Position numbers and translations under genes: made by a program
Source: Mitsuaria sp. WAJ17
Lineage (GTDB): Bacteria; Pseudomonadota; Gammaproteobacteria; Burkholderiales; Burkholderiaceae_C
Assembly (NCBI RefSeq): GCF_014174515.1
Contig: NZ_JACJUG010000009.1
Coordinates: 124,001 to 188,000, forward strand
Direction of reading: 5' to 3'
Length of the DNA: 64,000 nucleotides
The notes under the pieces: generated by a model
What the model was told of the DNA's origin: nothing
What the model saw: the letters and a program-made list of their open reading frames with translations, nothing else
Databases searched by the model: none
Part shown: in pieces, positions 1 through 8,800 of the stretch
Position numbering within the stretch: the first letter of the stretch is position 1
Layout of the letters: each line of letters starts with the position of its first letter

Positions 1-321
1 GGTGAGGTCGCTCAAGCCCACCCAGCGTGTGCCCTGCTCCACGCTGCGCGCCAGCAGCTGCCAGTCGATGCGGTCCAGCAGCCGTGTCATCCCATAGCCG
101 CCCCGCGTGGCCATGGCCACCGAGGGTGCGGATTTCGCGACGCGATGCAGGGCGGCCAGACGGGTGTCGTCGTCACCTGCAAAGCGCTGGTGGCGCGCCA
201 ATGCGGCCTCGTCGATGCTGACCTCGAAGCCCAGAGCGCCCAGGCGCTTGGCGGCACGCCGCAGGGGTTGGGCCTGGGGCAGGACGCCGGCGGGGGTGTA
301 GAGGGTCAGGCTGCGGCTCAT
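1..321 (-). CDS. ldcA: LD-carboxypeptidase, N-terminal part (runs off the window)
   Basis: Reading the minus strand from an ATG at 321 gives a protein starting MSRSLTLYTPAG that is still open at base 1, so only the first 107 codons are present. The motif GGYGMTRLLDRIDW near residue 73 is typical of peptidase family S66 (muramoyltetrapeptide carboxypeptidase), which removes the terminal D-Ala from murein tetrapeptides during cytoplasmic peptidoglycan recycling. The catalytic Ser/Glu/His region mostly lies outside the window. The start codon overlaps the tadA stop as ATGA, so the two genes are probably translationally coupled. Confidence 0.85.
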   Translation of the reverse strand, partial: MSRSLTLYTPAGVLPQAQPLRRAAKRLGALGFEVSIDEAALARHQRFAGDDDTRLAALHRVAKSAPSVAMATRGGYGMTRLLDRIDWQLLARSVEQGTRWVGLSDLT

Positions 322-956
322 AGGCTAGGGAAATCCTTGGGTGAAAAATCCAGTGGGCTGGCGTCGCCTACTGGGATGCTCGGTTCGTCCGTGGTCGCCG
401 TCGCGGCTCGGCGAAGTTCGCGACGCTGACGGGCGGCCTCGCGCCGCTCGGCAAAGAACTGCCGAAGAAGCTGGGCGGCGGGTTCGGCCAGCACACCGCC
501 CTGGATGCAGGTGTGGTGGTTCAGCTGACGCTCACCAAACAGATTCAGCACGGAGCCGGCCACACCGGTCTTGGGGTCGGTGGCTGCGAAGACCACACGC
601 TTGAGCCGCGCATGCATCATGGCCATCGCGCACATCGCGCAGGGCTCCAGCGTGACGAAGAGCTCGCACTCCGGCAGCCGGTAGTTTCCCAGCAGCTGCG
701 CCGCATGGCGCAGGGCCACGATCTCGGCATGGGCGGTGGGGTCGTGGGTGGTGATGGGCCGGTTGTAGCCCGTGGCGATGACCTGGCCCTGGCGCATCAA
801 CACCGCGCCCACCGGCACCTCGCCGACCAACCAGGCGTTGTGCGCCTGATCAAGGGCCAGGCGCATGGCGTATTCGTCAGCGGGCGAACTGGGCACCGCC
901 ACCTGGCCGACATCGGCGAAGGCAGGAGACGTCGGGACGGGCAATGAATCGGTCAT
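318..956 (-). CDS. tadA: tRNA-specific adenosine(34) deaminase TadA
   Basis: A 212-residue zinc deaminase. It carries the HAE motif (H76, E78) and the PCAMC zinc site (C106, C109), followed by the usual TadA segment with DPKTG. The enzyme converts A34 to inosine in tRNA-Arg(ACG) in the cytoplasm. The ATG at 956 was chosen; the frame is open further upstream, but that part is arginine/proline-rich and unlike the family. About 25 residues precede the deaminase fold, and the C-terminal tail (from about residue 165) is longer than in E. coli TadA. The gene overlaps ldcA by four bases and no strong RBS is visible. Confidence 0.95.
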   Translation of the reverse strand: MTDSLPVPTSPAFADVGQVAVPSSPADEYAMRLALDQAHNAWLVGEVPVGAVLMRQGQVIATGYNRPITTHDPTAHAEIVALRHAAQLLGNYRLPECELFVTLEPCAMCAMAMMHARLKRVVFAATDPKTGVAGSVLNLFGERQLNHHTCIQGGVLAEPAAQLLRQFFAERREAARQRRELRRAATATTDEPSIPVGDASPLDFSPKDFPSL

Positions 957-1024
957 GGAGCACGCCAGTGTAGCAAGCGCCCCCCTGGAGCCCAGGGCGA
1001 CTGCCCAGCCCTTATGCTGGCGCC

Positions 1025-2167
1025 ATGCAGGAAAGTCTATTCCGGGAGGACCCGCCCGAACTGCCGGCCCGGGAACGCAAGGCCGGCTCAAGGCCCCAGG
1101 CCGTGGCGGGCGCATCCGCAGCGCCTGTCCAGTCGATGCAATCCATGCCGGCGGCGCCCACCTCAGGTCGTCGCGGCGTGATGCCGGCCCTGCAGGCCCC
1201 CTCGGTGACCGCGTTGGCCCAGGCCCTGCCGCCCCAGGTCCGACTGGGGGGCTCGACCTGGAGCTATCCCGGCTGGGCCGGCCTGGTCTGGGACCGCCCG
1301 TATTCCGAATCGCAGTTGGCCCGACGCGGGCTGCAGGCCTACAGCAGGCATCCGCTGCTGCGATGCGTCTGTGTCGATCGCAGCTTCTACCGCTCGCTCA
1401 GCGCCAGCCAGTACGCGCAGTTGGCACAGCAGGTCGATGAGGACTTCCGCTTCATCGTGAAGGGCCCCGCCCTGGTCTGCGACGCCCAAGTCCGAGACGA
1501 GGAGGGGCGCGGCCGCCAGCTCAATCCCGCCTTCCTCGACCCACGGCTGGCGCTGCAGGAATTCGTGCAACCGGCCATGGAGGGCCTGGGGCGCCGCCTG
1601 GGGGCGCTGGTCTTCCAGCTGAGCCCGCTGCCGCCGCAGTGGCTGTCCCGCATGGGCGACTGCCTTGCAAGGCTGGACGCCCTGCTGACTGCCCTGCCCT
1701 CGCTGCAGCCCGACAGCCCAGACGGGCAATACGCCATCGAGGTTCGCGACGCCCAGTGGCTGAGCCCGGACTTCGTCGAGATCCTCAGGCGCCATGGGGT
1801 CAGGTATTGCCTGGGCTTGCATCCCAAGCTCCCGCCGATCGAGGAGCAGCTGTGGATCCTGCGCCGCCTGTGGCCCTCCCCCCTGGTGTGCCGCTGGAAC
1901 CTGCATCGCGACCATGGCCCCTTCGGCTATGAGGAAGCCGAGAAGCGCTATGGCGACTACTCCCAGCTGCTGGACCCGGATCCCACCACGCGCTCCGTGC
2001 TGGCCAGGGTGGCCCGCGCGACCGCAAAGGCGGGGCTGCCCGTTTACATCGGCATCAGCAATCACGCTGAGGGATGCGCCCCCCTCTCGGCGCAGGCCCT
2101 GGCTGAGGCCATCGTGTCCAGCCCAGGGCCCGCTGCTCAGGGCGCTGCAGCCTCCGAGGCGCGCTGA
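1025..2167 (+). CDS. DUF72 (YecE-like) domain protein
   Basis: A 380-residue protein starting MQESLFREDPPELP. The first 65 residues are a variable, basic and proline-rich leader. The DUF72 barrel follows, with typical segments such as GGSTWSYPGW, the DRSFYR strand and a C-terminal YIGISNHAEG. DUF72 proteins have a TIM-barrel fold and unknown biochemical function. The gene is divergent from tadA. Its last 31 bases overlap the convergent small membrane-protein gene. Family assignment is secure; the role is not known. Confidence 0.85.
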   Translation: MQESLFREDPPELPARERKAGSRPQAVAGASAAPVQSMQSMPAAPTSGRRGVMPALQAPSVTALAQALPPQVRLGGSTWSYPGWAGLVWDRPYSESQLARRGLQAYSRHPLLRCVCVDRSFYRSLSASQYAQLAQQVDEDFRFIVKGPALVCDAQVRDEEGRGRQLNPAFLDPRLALQEFVQPAMEGLGRRLGALVFQLSPLPPQWLSRMGDCLARLDALLTALPSLQPDSPDGQYAIEVRDAQWLSPDFVEILRRHGVRYCLGLHPKLPPIEEQLWILRRLWPSPLVCRWNLHRDHGPFGYEEAEKRYGDYSQLLDPDPTTRSVLARVARATAKAGLPVYIGISNHAEGCAPLSAQALAEAIVSSPGPAAQGAAASEAR

Positions 2168-2367
2168 GCGGCTTGGTCCATCAGGCCCTGGACCTGCTCG
2201 CGCACAGCCTCGGTCCGCGCCCTGGGGCTGGCAGCCTCGGGCGCACTCGCCGCTTCGCCAGCCGCCGCCGGCGATGCCGCCTGCAACTGCCGGGCTGATT
2301 GCCGCGCATTGAACAGGACGATGCCCAGCACAAGAAGCAGGCCAACAAGGCCAAGGGCAGCACGCAT
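2137..2367 (-). CDS. small single-pass membrane protein, unknown function
   Basis: A 76-residue ORF with one clear hydrophobic segment at the N-terminus (LGLVGLLLVLGIVLF, residues 5-19), followed by an Ala/Glu/Arg-rich soluble part that could be helical. A usable RBS (GGGAG, six bases before the ATG) supports the start. It lies 91 bases downstream of the FCD regulator on the same strand. Its 3' end overlaps the end of the DUF72 gene on the opposite strand. No family was recognised and it could be a chance ORF. Confidence 0.55.
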   Translation of the reverse strand: MRAALGLVGLLLVLGIVLFNARQSARQLQAASPAAAGEAASAPEAASPRARTEAVREQVQGLMDQAAQRASEAAAP

Positions 2368-2458
2368 GGATGACTCCCGGGAACGGTGACGAGGGACGGC
2401 ACGGGCATCTTCGCACGCGCGGCCCCCGCAGCGGCGCCGGGCAGTTGCATTCGCGAGA

Positions 2459-3271
2459 TCAGGGCAGGGGCGGCACCAGCGGTGCCATGGCGGGACGCAG
2501 CTTCATCTCGGAGTCCAGCAGCAGCTTGCTGCGCAGCTCGGCCTGTACGGCCTCGAGGTGCTGCTCGGTATCCGCGATGTGGGCGAGCATCAGGCGCGCC
2601 ACACGGGTGGCATCCTGCCTGCGGGCGGCGGCCAGGATTCTGCGGTGATGCACGACGGCTGCCTTGCCCAAGGCCTGGTAGGCAGCCTCCGACACATGAA
2701 CCGAGCCCACGACCAGGGTCTGCAGCAGGGCATTGATCAGGCGACAGTGGAAGCGCAGGAAAGCATTGGGGCAGGCCTCCGCGAGGATGTCGTGGAAGTG
2801 CAGGTCCTCGGTGCGCTGGCGCAGGGCCTCGGCTGTGCCGGCCATGGGTTCGCAACAGGCGATGCATCGTTCCAGGGCCACGAAATGTTCCTCGCCCAGA
2901 TGCGGCACGGCCGCCGCGGCCAGCGCGGGCTCCAGGATGCGCCGGACAGCGTAGATGTCATGGACGTCGATGTCCTGGAAGAACAGGTAGTTCTGCAGGA
3001 ACTGAAAGGTACGATCCAGCGAGACCGCCTCGATGGTCGCCCCACCGCCGGGGCCGGTGGACAGGCTGATCAGGCCCTGGACCTCCAGGGCCTTGAGCGC
3101 TTCACGCATGGTGCCCCGGCTGACCCCGAAATGCGCCTGAAGCTCCTGCTCCTTGGGCAGGCGGGCGCCGGGACGCAGATTGCGCTCGGTGATCCAGCGC
3201 TTGATTTGCTCCACGACCAGATCACCGCGCTTGAGCACTCGCTGGGACGGATGGGCAGCTTGCATCTTCAT
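2459..3271 (-). CDS. GntR-family transcriptional regulator, FCD (FadR) subfamily
   Basis: A 270-residue regulator. Residues about 15-80 form the GntR winged helix-turn-helix (PKEQELQAHFGVSRGTMREA is the recognition region). Residues about 100-245 form an all-helical FCD ligand domain with the metal-binding type of His/Asp/Glu pattern. FCD regulators usually repress catabolic and uptake operons and are released by a small organic acid or amino-acid-derived ligand. The start is backed by GGAGGAG four bases before the ATG. It is the last gene of the liv-rid-adh cluster, 62 bases after the dehydrogenase, and is the obvious candidate to control that cluster. Confidence 0.9.
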   Translation of the reverse strand: MKMQAAHPSQRVLKRGDLVVEQIKRWITERNLRPGARLPKEQELQAHFGVSRGTMREALKALEVQGLISLSTGPGGGATIEAVSLDRTFQFLQNYLFFQDIDVHDIYAVRRILEPALAAAAVPHLGEEHFVALERCIACCEPMAGTAEALRQRTEDLHFHDILAEACPNAFLRFHCRLINALLQTLVVGSVHVSEAAYQALGKAAVVHHRRILAAARRQDATRVARLMLAHIADTEQHLEAVQAELRSKLLLDSEMKLRPAMAPLVPPLP

Positions 3272-3333
3272 GTGACTCCTCCGGCAATCCCTGCCCCTGC
3301 CCCTGCCCCTGGCCCTGTGGCGAGGGCTCCGGC

Positions 3334-4383
3334 TCAGGCGCGCAGCGAAGCCATGTCGATCACAAAGCGATAGCGCACATCTCCGCGCTGCAGGCGTTCA
3401 AAGGCCTCGTTGATGTCCTGCATGCGGATGCGTTCGATGTCGCAGCTGATGCCATGCTGCGCACAGAAATCCAGCATCTCCTGTATCTGCGCGATACCAC
3501 CCAGAGTGGACCCGGCGAGGCTGCGGCGCTGGCTGATTAGGCTGAAAGCGCGCAGGCCTTGCGGCTCGGGCGAGATGCCCAGCATGACCAGCGTGCCGTC
3601 ACGGCGCAGCAGGCCGGCCAGGGCGTCCAGGTCCACGCGACTGGACACCGTATGGAGGATCAGGTCAAAGGCGCCCCGCAGATGCGTCTGCGCGGCGAAG
3701 TCGGAGGCACAGTGGAAGGCGTGGGCCCCCAGGCGCAGCGCGTCCTGCTCCTTGTGCGCCGAATGGCTCAGCACCGAGACCTCGGCCCCCAGGGCCCGAG
3801 CGATCTTCACCCCGATATGACCCAGGCCGCCCAGGCCGAGCACCGCCACGTGCATGCCCGGCCCCGCCTTCCAGTGCCGCAGTGGCGAGTACATGGTGAT
3901 GCCCGCGCACAGCAGCGGCGCTGCCGCGTCGGGAGGTAGGGCCTCGGGGATGGCCAGAGTGAAGGCCTCGTCCACGACGATGGCCGTCGCGTAGCCGCCG
4001 TAGCTGGGCGTGAGGCCGTCGCGTTCCAGGCTGTTGTAGGTCGCCGTCATGCCTTGCGCGCAGTAGGGTTCCAGCCCTTGGAGGCAGGACTCGCAACGCC
4101 TGCAGGAGTCCACGTAACAGCCCACGCCCACCCGCTCACCCACCCGGCGGCGGCTCACGGCCGTGCCCGCTCGCAGCACCCGCCCCACGATCTCGTGCCC
4201 CGGGACCATGGGAAAGAGCTGGCGCCCCCACTCGCCGCGCGCCTGGTGCAGGTCGGAGTGGCAGACGCCGCAGAAGTCGATCTCGATCAGCACATCGTGG
4301 GGGCGCAAGGCCCGGCGCTCGACCTGCCAGGGGCTCAGCGCTTCGCCACGACGCTGCGCCGCAAAGGCTTGGGCCAGATACAT
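3334..4383 (-). CDS. zinc-dependent alcohol dehydrogenase, YahK/cinnamyl-alcohol dehydrogenase type
   Basis: A 349-residue medium-chain dehydrogenase. Catalytic zinc ligands are visible as C38 in CGVCHSD and the GHE motif (H63, E64). The structural-zinc cysteines lie in CRRCESC (C94, C97, C100) with C108. The Rossmann motif is GLGGLGHIG. Such enzymes reduce aldehydes, usually with NADPH. The true start is the ATG at 4383 (AAGGAG RBS); the frame open upstream is a shadow. It follows the periplasmic binding-protein gene by 100 bases, so it probably handles an aldehyde produced from the transported compound. Confidence 0.9.
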   Translation of the reverse strand: MYLAQAFAAQRRGEALSPWQVERRALRPHDVLIEIDFCGVCHSDLHQARGEWGRQLFPMVPGHEIVGRVLRAGTAVSRRRVGERVGVGCYVDSCRRCESCLQGLEPYCAQGMTATYNSLERDGLTPSYGGYATAIVVDEAFTLAIPEALPPDAAAPLLCAGITMYSPLRHWKAGPGMHVAVLGLGGLGHIGVKIARALGAEVSVLSHSAHKEQDALRLGAHAFHCASDFAAQTHLRGAFDLILHTVSSRVDLDALAGLLRRDGTLVMLGISPEPQGLRAFSLISQRRSLAGSTLGGIAQIQEMLDFCAQHGISCDIERIRMQDINEAFERLQRGDVRYRFVIDMASLRA

Positions 4384-4483
4384 GGGGACTCCTTGTTCGA
4401 GTGGCGGGAATGCAGCAAGCCGCGGGCATCGCGAGGCCGTGGCGCGGGCATGGGCAGCGGCATCAGGCCGCCCGCGCGCCGCC

Positions 4484-5737
4484 TCAGTGCTGCCACGGCG
4501 GCAGCGCCACCGGATCGGTGCGGATCTCTGCTGGCCAGACCACGCTGCGCTCGCCATCCGGTCGCCACTGGTTGACGCCAATGGCACGGAAGCCGGTACC
4601 GAAACGGGCGTTGTGGTTCTTCTCAAAGGCCCAACGCGCAACCACCCCGACCAGATCTGCGGACTCCAGCGCGGCCACCAGCCTGTCAGGCTCGGTACCA
4701 CCCTTCTCGATGGCCTGCTTGAGCAGGAACAGCGCATCGTAGGTATAGCCGCTGGTGTAGTCGGGAGAGACCTTGTAGCGCGCAACGTAGCGGTCATACC
4801 AGGGAATGGTTCTGGGCGTGATCGCCACGCGCTGACTGCCCGTCATCAGGCTCATGTGACTGACCGCGCGCCCCTCGGTGTCCTTCCAGAAGCGGGTGGA
4901 GGCACCCGAGGCGTTGACGCCAAACATGGGCGGCCCCTGCAACTCGCCCCATTGCTTGACGTAGATCGCGCCATCGACATGCGAGGACAGGTCGATGATG
5001 TACTGCGGTTCGGCCCGCATGATCTTGCTCAACAGGGGCTTGAAGTCCTTGGTATCGACATCGAAGGGCTCGTCGGCAACGATCCTGACGCCCGCCTGCT
5101 CCAGGTTCTTCTTCAGCGTCGGCAGCAGGCCCTTGGCCCACACCGCGTTCTCAGCCAGGATGGCGGCGCGGTCGTAGCCCTTTTCCTTGAGCAGGCAGCG
5201 CACGGCGAAGTCGCTCAGCGCGTCAGCCATCTCCTGGGTCGTGTGCATCACGCGGAACCAGTACTTGTGCCGGGGATAGTCCTGCGACACACGATCGGAC
5301 AACTGCAGCGTGGCCGCCCCGGTCGAGACGAAGGGCACCTTGTAGCGTGTCATCGGGTCCAGGACCGCCATGGCCGCCCCGCTGGAGGCCGTCCCGATGA
5401 CAGCCACGACCTTGTCCGAGAGCGCCAGCTTCTTGTAGGCGTTCACTGCTCCCTCAGGCTTGTATTCGTCATTGGCGGTCACGAGTTCGAGCTTGCGTCC
5501 GCCGATGCCTCCGGCCGCGTTGATGTCCTCGGCCGCCATGCGCGCGGCGTTGATCAGCCCGTCACCGGGCGGCGTGTTGAAGGGCGCGATCACGCCGATT
5601 TTGAGGCTGTCCGCGGCATGCGCCGGCAGTGCTGCGCCGGCGCTCAGCGCGAGCGCCGCACAGGCACTCAGCCAGCGCCGCCGTGCGCTTGGGGGCCGCG
5701 ATGCCGCGGCGGATCGTCGGGTCTTGCTGATGTTCAT
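4484..5737 (-). CDS. ABC transporter periplasmic substrate-binding protein (branched-chain amino acid/amide type)
   Basis: A 417-residue type I periplasmic binding protein. Residues about 1-43 form a signal peptide with a basic start, an Ala/Leu core and an AHA-A cleavage site. The mature part opens LKIGVIAPFNTPPGDG and continues with AARMAAEDINAAGGIGG, the LivJ/AmiC (Peripla_BP_6) signature. A GGAGG box six bases before the ATG at 5737 fixes the start. It delivers substrate to the LivHMGF permease encoded upstream in the same direction. The substrate cannot be read from sequence; urea, short amides, amino acids and aromatic acids are all used by this family. Confidence 0.92.
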   Translation of the reverse strand: MNISKTRRSAAASRPPSARRRWLSACAALALSAGAALPAHAADSLKIGVIAPFNTPPGDGLINAARMAAEDINAAGGIGGRKLELVTANDEYKPEGAVNAYKKLALSDKVVAVIGTASSGAAMAVLDPMTRYKVPFVSTGAATLQLSDRVSQDYPRHKYWFRVMHTTQEMADALSDFAVRCLLKEKGYDRAAILAENAVWAKGLLPTLKKNLEQAGVRIVADEPFDVDTKDFKPLLSKIMRAEPQYIIDLSSHVDGAIYVKQWGELQGPPMFGVNASGASTRFWKDTEGRAVSHMSLMTGSQRVAITPRTIPWYDRYVARYKVSPDYTSGYTYDALFLLKQAIEKGGTEPDRLVAALESADLVGVVARWAFEKNHNARFGTGFRAIGVNQWRPDGERSVVWPAEIRTDPVALPPWQH

Positions 5738-5801
5738 GTCTGTCCTCCATCGATGCATGCAGGTTTGCAGGGCGACATGCCCGGGCGCTGCAGGCCCTCC
5801 C

Positions 5802-6197
5802 TCAATCGGCGGCTCGGGCCGCCACGATCTCCACCTCCAGCATCCAGCGCGCATCCACCAAGCCGGCGACCCACACCAGTGTCATGGCCGGTTTGAGCGC
5901 ACCGAAGTAGCGGTGGCGGATCTCGGCAAAGGTCGCCATGTCGCACTGGGGCTTGAGATAGCCGGTGAACTTGACGACGTCATCCCAGTCCATCTGGGCT
6001 GCGCACAGGATCTCGCTGAGGTTGTTCATCACGAGCTCGACCTGGCGGCCGAAGTCCGCCGGCACCTCGCCGGCGGGGTCCACGCCCACCGTGCCGGAGC
6101 TGAAGAGCAGACGCGACTGGGGCGGCACGACGAAGGCATGCGAGTAGCGACGGCGGTAAGGGGGGGCGATGGTCTGCGGGTCCAGCACGGTGTTCAC
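5802..6197 (-). CDS. RidA-family protein lacking the catalytic arginine
   Basis: A 131-residue Rid (YjgF/YER057c) protein. The start is GTG at 6197, supported by AGGAG seven bases upstream; no ATG fits. The fold signature is present (FSSGTVGVD near residue 35 and LEVEIVAA at the end). The residue matching Arg105 of RidA, which binds the carboxylate of enamine/imine intermediates, is methionine (PAMTLVWVAG, M105). It is therefore a divergent Rid subgroup member, and 2-aminoacrylate deaminase activity should not be assumed. It sits between livF and the binding-protein gene, so it probably acts on a catabolic intermediate of the transported compound. Confidence 0.88.
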   Translation of the reverse strand: MNTVLDPQTIAPPYRRRYSHAFVVPPQSRLLFSSGTVGVDPAGEVPADFGRQVELVMNNLSEILCAAQMDWDDVVKFTGYLKPQCDMATFAEIRHRYFGALKPAMTLVWVAGLVDARWMLEVEIVAARAAD

Positions 6198-6243
6198 GGA
6201 GCGTCTCCTAGATGGCTGTGATCGGTGTGAGCGGGCGCGGGTC

Positions 6244-7101
6244 TCAGAGGCCCAGGTAGGCAGTGCGCACGCCCTCGTGTTGCGCAAGCTCGGCGCTAGG
6301 GCCGTGCAGGGCGATGCGCCCTTCCTCGAGCGCATAGGCGCGTTGCGAGGCCGCGAGCGCAAGCTGCGCGTTTTGCTCCACCACCAGGGCGGTCAGGCCC
6401 TGGGCATTGAGCTCGCGAAGGACGTCAAAGAGCTGGCCAACGACAAGGGGCGCGATGCCGAAGGACGGCTCGTCCAGCATCAGTACGGTCGGGCGACCCA
6501 TCAGGGCTCGCGCGATAGCCAGCATCTGCTGCTCGCCGCCGCTGAGCGAGGCTGCGCGCTGGCGCAGGCGGAGCTTCAGCCCCGGGAACAGCTCGCAGAC
6601 CAGATCGACATCGGCCTCCACGGCCTCGCGATCGCAGCGCAAGTGGGCGCCCAGGCGGAGGTTGTCCTCGACGCTGAGATCCGGGAAGAGCTGCCGGCCT
6701 TCCGGGCAATGGATCACGCCCGCCTGCACAAACTCACGAGGCGAGCAGCCCTGCAGGGCGCGCTGCCCCAACTGGATGCGGCCGGTGGACGGCAGCAGTC
6801 CTGAGAGCGCGCGCAGCAGCGTGGTCTTGCCGGCACCGTTGGGTCCGATCAGGGCTACAAGTTCGCCAGGCTTCACGTACAGCGACACCTCATGGAGCAC
6901 GGCCAGCCCACCATAGGCCGCGCAGAGGCGCTCGACCACCAGGGCGGCGCGCGCTGGCGTCCCGTCGCCCTTGCCTTCGGTGGCGTCCCTGCGCTCGGGA
7001 GTGCCTGCGCCGCCCGCCCCACTGTCGCATTGGGTGCCGGGCCCGCCCTGGCCTGCTGAGCCCTGCCCGCCGGCCCGATCGAAGTTCAAGGGCTCGCTCA
7101 T
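6244..7101 (-). CDS. livF: branched-chain amino acid-type ABC transporter ATP-binding protein LivF
   Basis: A 285-residue ABC ATPase with Walker A (GPNGAGKTT), signature LSGGEQQ, Walker B (LMLDEPS) and the LivF-type ending EEGRIALHG. It energises the LivHM permease at the inner membrane. The first 50 or so residues are an unusual Gly/Ala/Asp-rich low-complexity leader that LivF proteins normally lack (usual length about 235). The ATG at 7101 overlaps the livG stop as ATGA. A later internal start cannot be excluded, but no good ATG is seen before the ATPase domain. Confidence 0.93.
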   Translation of the reverse strand: MSEPLNFDRAGGQGSAGQGGPGTQCDSGAGGAGTPERRDATEGKGDGTPARAALVVERLCAAYGGLAVLHEVSLYVKPGELVALIGPNGAGKTTLLRALSGLLPSTGRIQLGQRALQGCSPREFVQAGVIHCPEGRQLFPDLSVEDNLRLGAHLRCDREAVEADVDLVCELFPGLKLRLRQRAASLSGGEQQMLAIARALMGRPTVLMLDEPSFGIAPLVVGQLFDVLRELNAQGLTALVVEQNAQLALAASQRAYALEEGRIALHGPSAELAQHEGVRTAYLGL

Positions 7102-7829
7102 GCCAGGACTCCCCGACGCCCGAGATAGGCCTCGATGACCTGCACATTGCCTGCGATGGCCTGAGGTGTGCCCTCGGCCAGGCGCGCGCCGAAGTTCAGC
7201 ACCAGGGCGCGATCGATCAGCGGCATGAGCTCCCGCAGGCGGTGCTCGATGATGAGCGTGGTGTCCCCCGCCTCGCGCCGCTCGCGCAGGCACTGGGCCA
7301 CGCGGGCCACGGCCTGCATTCCCAGCCCCGAGAAGGGCTCGTCCAGCAGCAGCAGCCGAGGCCCGCAGGCCAGGGCCCGGCCGATGTCCAGCAGGCGCAG
7401 TTCGCCCTGGTTGAGGGCTTCGCTGGGGGTGTCGGCCTTGTGGGACAGGCCCAGCGTCTCCAGCAGCACTCCGGCCTGCCCCCGTTGCTCGGTCGCGCCT
7501 GTACAGCGGCCGGGCAGGCCCAACGGCAGCAGCAGCGACTCCAGGACCGTCAGGCCGGCAAAGGGCCGGGCGAGCTGGAAGGTCCGCGCCAGGCCCAGGC
7601 GGGCGATCGCATGCGTCCGGCGGCCCAGCAGCTCAGTACCGGCCAGGCGCACGGAGCCGCTGTCTGCAGGCAGGAAGCCGGTCAGCAGGTTGAACAGGCT
7701 GGTCTTGCCCGCACCGTTCGGTCCGATGATGCCCAGGATGTGGCCGGCCGCAAGCTCGAAGCCGAGGTCCTTGACGGCCCACAGTCCGCCGAAGCGCTTG
7801 CTCAAGCCGGTGACGACGAGCAGGCTCAT
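7098..7829 (-). CDS. livG: branched-chain amino acid-type ABC transporter ATP-binding protein LivG
   Basis: A 243-residue ABC ATPase: Walker [10 protein letters not shown] near residue 37, a Q-loop stretch, a degenerate signature ([15 protein letters not shown]) and Walker [13 protein letters not shown]. The C-terminal [10 protein letters not shown] and AYLG match LivG proteins. It pairs with LivF as the second nucleotide-binding subunit. The start at 7829 overlaps the livM stop (ATGA), one of three such overlaps in this cluster. The signature reads NQGE rather than the usual SYGQ or SGGQ. Confidence 0.93.
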   Translation of the reverse strand: MSLLVVTGLSKRFGGLWAVKDLGFELAAGHILGIIGPNGAGKTSLFNLLTGFLPADSGSVRLAGTELLGRRTHAIARLGLARTFQLARPFAGLTVLESLLLPLGLPGRCTGATEQRGQAGVLLETLGLSHKADTPSEALNQGELRLLDIGRALACGPRLLLLDEPFSGLGMQAVARVAQCLRERREAGDTTLIIEHRLRELMPLIDRALVLNFGARLAEGTPQAIAGNVQVIEAYLGRRGVLA

Positions 7830-8800
7830 GGTGCGCCCTCCCCGGCCCGCTGCACCACACCCCGACGACGCCAGTAGCGCGGGCGCCGAACCCAGGGGCT
7901 GTTCGCCAGGCCTTCCGGGTGCAGATAGACCAGCAGGATCAGCAGACCGGTGAAGATCACCGCACGGTACTGCTCGAAGACACGCAACCCCTCGCTCAGC
8001 AGGATCAGCAAGGCCGCAGCCAGTGCCGGACCCAAAGGCCGGCCTCGCCCACCCACCGTGGCCAGCAGCACGACCATCACGGACAGTCCGCCAGAGAGCA
8101 GGTCCGGATTCACCTGCATCTGCGTGTGGCCGTACATGGCACCGCCCAGGCCAGCCAGCATGCCGCTGACCGAGAAGGCCAGAATCTTGTAGGCGGCGGT
8201 GTCGTAGCCACTGGCCATGACAGCGTCCTCGTTGTGGCGCGTCGCGCGCAGCACCAGGCCGCAGCGCGAGCGCATGAAGGCCTGCATCCCCAGGCATGAC
8301 AAGGACAGCAGGGCCAAGCACACGAGCAAATCCGTCCCCACGTTGCGGGTAAAGGGCCGCAGACCGGACAGCCCCTCCTCCCCGCCAGTGAAGCGCGACA
8401 AGATAAAGCTCAGCTTGTAGCCCACGGCCGCGACGGTAATGGTGGCCAGCGAAAAATAGGGGCCGCGCAGCCTGAGGGTCAGTATTCCCACCAGCGCCCC
8501 CAGCACCGCAGCGGCTGCGGCGGCCAGGGGAACCGAGAGCAGGGGATCCAGGCCCAGGTGCCGGCCCAGCAGGGCGGACCCATAACCCGCCCCGCCGATG
8601 AACACCGCGTGCCCGAAGTTGTCGAGGCCTGAGGGCCCGCAGAGCAGGTCCCAGCTGGCGGCGAACTGAGCGTAGACGACGGCCAGGATGAGGAGCTCAT
8701 GCACATATGGGGCGTCGATGAGCAGGGCGGCCGCAGCCGCGGCCAGCACCAGCAGCGCGCCCAGCGGCGGCACGTGGCGGAGGAGGTTGCACCGTCTCAT
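7826..8800 (-). CDS. livM: branched-chain amino acid-type ABC transporter permease LivM
   Basis: A 324-residue integral membrane permease with about nine to ten hydrophobic segments. The LivM signature [17 protein letters not shown] lies near residue 63, and [13 protein letters not shown] follows. The conserved loop GLGGAMYGH that contacts the ATPases lies in the C-terminal half. It forms the membrane channel with LivH. The ATG at 8800 overlaps the livH stop by four bases, so translation is probably coupled. The open frame upstream of this ATG overlaps livH and is not coding. Confidence 0.93.
   Translation of the reverse strand: MRRCNLLRHVPPLGALLVLAAAAAALLIDAPYVHELLILAVVYAQFAASWDLLCGPSGLDNFGHAVFIGGAGYGSALLGRHLGLDPLLSVPLAAAAAAVLGALVGILTLRLRGPYFSLATITVAAVGYKLSFILSRFTGGEEGLSGLRPFTRNVGTDLLVCLALLSLSCLGMQAFMRSRCGLVLRATRHNEDAVMASGYDTAAYKILAFSVSGMLAGLGGAMYGHTQMQVNPDLLSGGLSVMVVLLATVGGRGRPLGPALAAALLILLSEGLRVFEQYRAVIFTGLLILLVYLHPEGLANSPWVRRPRYWRRRGVVQRAGEGAP

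Noticed and set aside
4163..5896. 577-codon plus-strand frame
   Set aside because: Antisense to the binding-protein gene, which has a signal peptide, RBS and family motifs.
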